Of a stretch of DNA of 10,368 bases, positions 7,288 to 10,368 are shown piece by piece. The stretch is taken from the NCBI GenBank assembly GCA_964614375.1, contig CAZTLI010000167.1, positions 1 to 10,368 on the forward strand, read 5' to 3'. Below the pieces are notes generated by a model. The model was given only the letters and a program-made list of their open reading frames with translations. It ran no database searches and had not been told where the DNA came from. Each line of letters opens with the position of its first letter. The first letter of the stretch is position 1. The stretch is from CAZTLI01 sp964614375. Lineage in GTDB: Bacteria; Chloroflexota; Anaerolineae; Aggregatilineales; Phototrophicaceae. The position numbers and the translations under genes are program-made.

Positions 7288-10046
7288 TCTGCCAGCGGGA
7301 AAAAGTGTTTCTGGATTTCAATGGCGATAAAAACCACGACGCCCAATCCCACACACAACAGCAGCAGGGGCAGCGGCAGCGGCACAACCCCAAAGAAGTC
7401 ATCAAAAAACGGCACGTAAATTGCCACCAACTGCAACACAAATACCAGCACGGTCATACCCATCAGAGTCGGATTGCCGCGCCAATTCATCTGATAGAAG
7501 GGCGTATCTTCTGACCGGGACGCCAGCGCCTGCCCCATTTGCATGAAGGCCAGTGCCGTAAATATCATCGTCTGCCAGATTCGGTCATCCCGGTTTGCCG
7601 GGTCATAGTATAAATAACCAACAGCCAGCGCCAGAATACCGATGAGCAGCCCAATCCACACGATTTGACGCAGGAGCGCGCCACTCAAAAAACGGTTGGT
7701 CTTAGGCCGCGGCGGATGCGCCATCACATGCGGGTCGGCGGGTTCAACACCCAATCCCAACCCCAGCAAGCCATCGGTCAGCAGGTTGAGCCATAACAGT
7801 TGCAACGGCAGCAGCGCCACCGAAATGCCCAAAAATGGCGCGAACAGCATCACAATCACTTTGCCGAGATTGCCCGCAATAGAAAACTTGACGAAGCGCC
7901 GGATATTCTCGTAAATGGCGCGGCCTTCTTCCACCGCTGCGACAATTGTCGCGAAGTTATCATCCAGCAGCACCATCTGCGCCGCTTCTTTAGACACATC
8001 TGTCCCGGTGATTCCCATCGCCACGCCGATGTCGGCCTTTTTCAGCGCGGGCGAATCGTTGACGCCATCGCCCGTCATCGCCACCACTTGCATTCGACCC
8101 TGCAACAAATCGACAATCCGCAGTTTATGTTCCGGCGTCACCCGTGCAAAAACGGAGACATCATCAATGACCGCAGCCAATTCTTCGGGCGTCATGCGGT
8201 CCAGGTCTTGCCCCGTTTTCACACGCCCATTTTCCGAAATGCCCAGTTCATGGGCGATGAAGCGCGCCGTCAGCGGATGATCGCCCGTAATCATGATGGG
8301 GCGAATACCCGCCGATTTGCATACCTGGATCGCGGCTTTAACTTCGGGACGGGGCGGGTCAATCATGCCCACCAATCCGATGAAAACAAGCCCTTCCTCA
8401 ACAGTTTCAGTGACCTTTGCCGGCACAGCGGCATAGGGTTTGATGGCGATACCCAATACACGCATCCCATTCAGCGCCAGCTTATCATGCGCCACCTGGA
8501 TGCGTTCGCGCCATGCTGTGTCCATCACTTCGGCCTGGTCATTGGCCCACACCTGCGTCACCCGATCCATCAATCCATCGACAGAGCCTTTGGTCAGCGC
8601 GATATAGGGTGCATCGAATTTTTGCAGGATACGGGTACTGGCAGCAAGCCCGTCGCCATTTTGCGGCAGTTGGTGGAACGTTGTCATCCGCTTGCGAACC
8701 GAATCGAACGGCACTTCCGCCACCCGCGGCAGCACAGTATCCAGCGCCTCTTTATCCAATCCGGCCTGCGTCGCCGCCACCAGCAGCGCGCCTTCTGTCG
8801 GGTCGCCGACTGCCAGATACCGGCCTGTCACCGGGTCGGGACTGAGGGAGGCATCATTGCACATCGCACCCGCAATCAGCAGCAAATCGACAGCCGGCGG
8901 ATGTTCATCCGGCAATTTCAGCCGACCTGTTCCACCACTGATTTCGGGCGCGGGGTGTCTGGACGTGCCGACCAGTTCCAGAAAATGTCCGGCCACATCT
9001 ATCACCGTGACGGTCATGCGATTTTCGGTCAGCGTGCCTGTCTTATCGGAGCAGATGACACTCACCGAGCCAAGCGTTTCTACAGCAGGCAGTTTGCGGA
9101 TGAGGGCGCGCCGCCGTAACATCCGTTGTGCGCCCAATGCCAGTGTCAGCGTCACCACTGCGGGCAGACCCTCCGGCACAATCGCCACTGCCACACTCAC
9201 CGCCGTCAGGAACATATCGCTCAATGGTTCGCCACGAACGACGCCAATCAACATCACAAGGATGGCAATCACCACACCCGCCACCGCCAGCAGTGTACCC
9301 ACCTGCCCAAGCTGTCGTTGGAGCGGCGTTTCTTGCTGTTCGACCTCTTGAATCAATTCGGCGATGCGCCCCAGTTCGGTGCTCATCCCCGTCATCACGA
9401 CCACACCCGTGCCGCGCCCATAGGTGATGGTCGTGCCCATGTAGGCCATGTTCTTGCGATCACCCAGCGGGATGTTGGCGCTGTCCATCGGCGTGATTTG
9501 TTTGGCGACAGGTTCGGATTCGCCTGTCAAGGCCGCTTCCTGAATCATCAGATTGCTGCTTTCAACGAGGCGAATATCGGCAGGCACAGTCCCACCCGCT
9601 TCCAGAATCACAACATCACCGGGCACAAGCTCACGCGCCGAAAACTGCTGCGACACACCCCCGCGCAGCACCCGTACCAGGGGCACAGCGAGTTGTTTGA
9701 GGGCGGCAATGGCACGCTCTGCACGATATTCCTGCACAAAACCGAGGATAGCGAACAGGATCACAATCGCCGAAATCGCGACGGTCTCCAGCGGCTTGCC
9801 CAAAAAGCCAGAAATCACCGCCGCCACAATGAGGATGAGCACCATCGTGCTGCTGATTTGTTCCCATAATATACGCAGGGGGTTCTTGCCGCCGCGTTCT
9901 TCAAGCTCATTCAAGCCATACTGCTGCCGACGAACCGCTACCTCTGCCGGGTCTAGCCCGTCTTTAGTATCCGTATTTAGCTGCTGCACCACGTCCTCAA
10001 CGGCAAGGGTGTGCCAGGCGCGAATTTCACGTTGAACCGTTACCAT
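7254..10046 (-). CDS. P2-type cation-transporting ATPase, probably Ca2+ exporter
   Basis: This membrane pump uses an aspartyl-phosphate cycle to expel cations. All catalytic motifs are present (numbered from the ATG at 10046): actuator LTGES at 173-177, PEGLP in TM4 at 291-295, DKTGTLT with phosphorylated D334, nucleotide-site KGS at 486-488, TGD at 587-589 and GDGVND at 659-664. About ten membrane segments fall in the normal 2+2+6 pattern. The TM6 motif NLLTD (754-758) and the TM4 Glu (E292) match the second calcium site of SERCA and PMCA. The SERCA site-I glutamate in TM5 (NxGE) is lysine here (NLGK, 726-729), and the TM8 position has Gln (FMQMGQ) as in PMCA. A single Ca2+ per cycle is therefore likely, though Mn2+ or Na+ transport is possible. 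An in-frame TTG at 10070 would add 8 residues; neither start has a strong ribosome binding site, and I prefer the ATG. It is a monocistronic unit with its own promoter. Confidence 0.93.
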   Translation of the reverse strand: MVTVQREIRAWHTLAVEDVVQQLNTDTKDGLDPAEVAVRRQQYGLNELEERGGKNPLRILWEQISSTMVLILIVAAVISGFLGKPLETVAISAIVILFAILGFVQEYRAERAIAALKQLAVPLVRVLRGGVSQQFSARELVPGDVVILEAGGTVPADIRLVESSNLMIQEAALTGESEPVAKQITPMDSANIPLGDRKNMAYMGTTITYGRGTGVVVMTGMSTELGRIAELIQEVEQQETPLQRQLGQVGTLLAVAGVVIAILVMLIGVVRGEPLSDMFLTAVSVAVAIVPEGLPAVVTLTLALGAQRMLRRRALIRKLPAVETLGSVSVICSDKTGTLTENRMTVTVIDVAGHFLELVGTSRHPAPEISGGTGRLKLPDEHPPAVDLLLIAGAMCNDASLSPDPVTGRYLAVGDPTEGALLVAATQAGLDKEALDTVLPRVAEVPFDSVRKRMTTFHQLPQNGDGLAASTRILQKFDAPYIALTKGSVDGLMDRVTQVWANDQAEVMDTAWRERIQVAHDKLALNGMRVLGIAIKPYAAVPAKVTETVEEGLVFIGLVGMIDPPRPEVKAAIQVCKSAGIRPIMITGDHPLTARFIAHELGISENGRVKTGQDLDRMTPEELAAVIDDVSVFARVTPEHKLRIVDLLQGRMQVVAMTGDGVNDSPALKKADIGVAMGITGTDVSKEAAQMVLLDDNFATIVAAVEEGRAIYENIRRFVKFSIAGNLGKVIVMLFAPFLGISVALLPLQLLWLNLLTDGLLGLGLGVEPADPHVMAHPPRPKTNRFLSGALLRQIVWIGLLIGILALAVGYLYYDPANRDDRIWQTMIFTALAFMQMGQALASRSEDTPFYQMNWRGNPTLMGMTVLVFVLQLVAIYVPFFDDFFGVVPLPLPLLLLCVGLGVVVFIAIEIQKHFFPLADQERSKSTASR

Positions 10047-10088
10047 AGTCGGTATATGACTTTCTGCCAATAATCGGCGCTCAGTGTC

Positions 10089-10098
10089 GATAGCTATC
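10089..10098. promoter_or_regulatory. 10-bp palindrome at the predicted ATPase transcription start
   Basis: GATAGCTATC is a perfect palindrome. It lies directly downstream of the -10 box (10100-10105) and covers the predicted transcription start near 10093 on the minus strand. It could be part of an operator, but 10 bases of symmetry can arise by chance. Confidence 0.25.
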
Positions 10099-10099
10099 C

Positions 10100-10129
10100 A
10101 TTATAATTATGCCACCACCCATTTCTCAA
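10100..10129 (-). promoter_or_regulatory. Sigma70-type promoter of the P-type ATPase
   Basis: On the minus strand TTGAGA (10129-10124) matches five of six bases of the -35 consensus and is followed after 18 bases by a perfect TATAAT (10105-10100). Transcription would start near 10093, about 47 bases before the ATG at 10046. Because the local sequence ATTATAAT is nearly symmetrical, a TATAAT also reads on the plus strand at 10102-10107, toward the sigma-factor gene, but no good -35 partner is seen on that side. Confidence 0.65.
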
Positions 10130-10198
10130 ATAAAACTTTAATGGAAATTGCGGACGAACCGCGTAACGCCCGCGCCCATAAAGGGTTGTTAATAGGTG

Positions 10199-10368
10199 AT
10201 GAAACTATTCAACCGCAAATCCCAGAATCTGCAAGACCTGTCTGATGCCGATTTGGTCGAACTGGCGAAGGCAGACAAAGACGCCTTTGGCGAATTATAT
10301 GAACGGTACGTGCAGAAGATATATAACTATATCTACTATCGTACTGGCAACCCGCACGACGCGGAAGA
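10199..10368 (+). CDS. ECF-type RNA polymerase sigma factor (5' part only)
   Basis: The window ends after 56 codons. The visible part reads MKLFNRKSQNLQDLSDADLV, then ELAKADKDAFGELYERYV, then QKIYNYIYYRTGNPHDAEE. This is the start of a sigma70 region 2 domain: DADLVELAKADKDAFGELYERY is the typical opening helix, and YxYxxYRTGNPHDAEE is the segment that contacts the core RNA polymerase. The lack of region 1 and the short N-terminus point to the extracytoplasmic-function group, which redirects transcription in response to stress or envelope signals. AAGGG lies 13 bases before the ATG and 10 before an adjacent in-frame GTG at 10196, so either could be the start, one residue apart. It is divergent from the ATPase across about 150 bases. 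Any anti-sigma partner would lie outside the window. Family assignment is strong; the target genes are unknown. Confidence 0.88.
   Translation, partial: MKLFNRKSQNLQDLSDADLVELAKADKDAFGELYERYVQKIYNYIYYRTGNPHDAE

Noticed and set aside
7800..9119. A 439-codon plus-strand open frame antisense to the ATPase
   Set aside because: The translation is rich in His, Arg and Gln with no domain, as expected for the complement of a GC-rich gene. The opposite strand holds a clear P-type ATPase with every catalytic motif.
10150..10162. Short hairpin GCGG-ACGAA-CCGC before the sigma-factor gene
   Set aside because: Only 4-base arms and no T-run; no basis to call it a riboswitch or terminator.
10141..10245. 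A 34-codon plus-strand frame starting at ATG 10141
   Set aside because: It has no ribosome binding site and overlaps the sigma-factor gene in another frame.
1..10368. Searched by eye for CRISPR repeats, tRNA or rRNA genes, insertion-sequence ends and integrase genes
   Set aside because: Nothing matching was seen; nearly all sequence is accounted for by the listed genes.

Overview
This window looks like ordinary bacterial chromosome of moderate GC content (about 50-55% in the genes). It probably comes from a Chloroflexota (Anaerolineae-like) lineage. That guess rests on overall protein character only: a DnaG zinc ribbon ending in CFGAC, a fused two-domain glycyl-tRNA synthetase, and a DUF433 domain next to sugar-kinase and P-type ATPase genes. 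No rRNA or other marker gene confirms it, so the taxonomy is an inference.

Layout from left to right. DNA primase (dnaG, minus) fills 94-2166. A 325-base divergent spacer, AT-rich in its right half, separates it from a small plus-strand gene (2492-2908) of unrecognised family, possibly STAS-like. That gene converges on a very large minus-strand gene, glyQS (2979-5981), across a good bidirectional hairpin terminator (2916-2954). Right of glyQS is its own promoter, then a DUF433 antitoxin-like domain with no usable start codon (6121-6318). A small palindromic repeat follows, then a ribokinase-like PfkB sugar kinase (6379-7287, plus). The kinase overlaps tail-to-tail by 34 bases with a Ca2+-type P-type ATPase (7254-10046, minus). 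A short divergent spacer leads to the first 56 codons of an ECF-type RNA polymerase sigma factor (10199 onward, plus), cut by the window edge.

The genes do not form one pathway. They are housekeeping genes (replication priming, glycine tRNA charging) plus single-gene transcription units for sugar phosphorylation and cation export. The three long minus-strand genes each carry a perfect TATAAT -10 box at a plausible distance from their start. Two of those promoters (dnaG and the ATPase) also carry a perfect inverted repeat where a repressor could bind. These regulatory sites, the broken DUF433 gene and the ATPase cation-site residues are the most interesting points. I found no CRISPR array, tRNA, rRNA, complete mobile element or clear novel multi-gene system.
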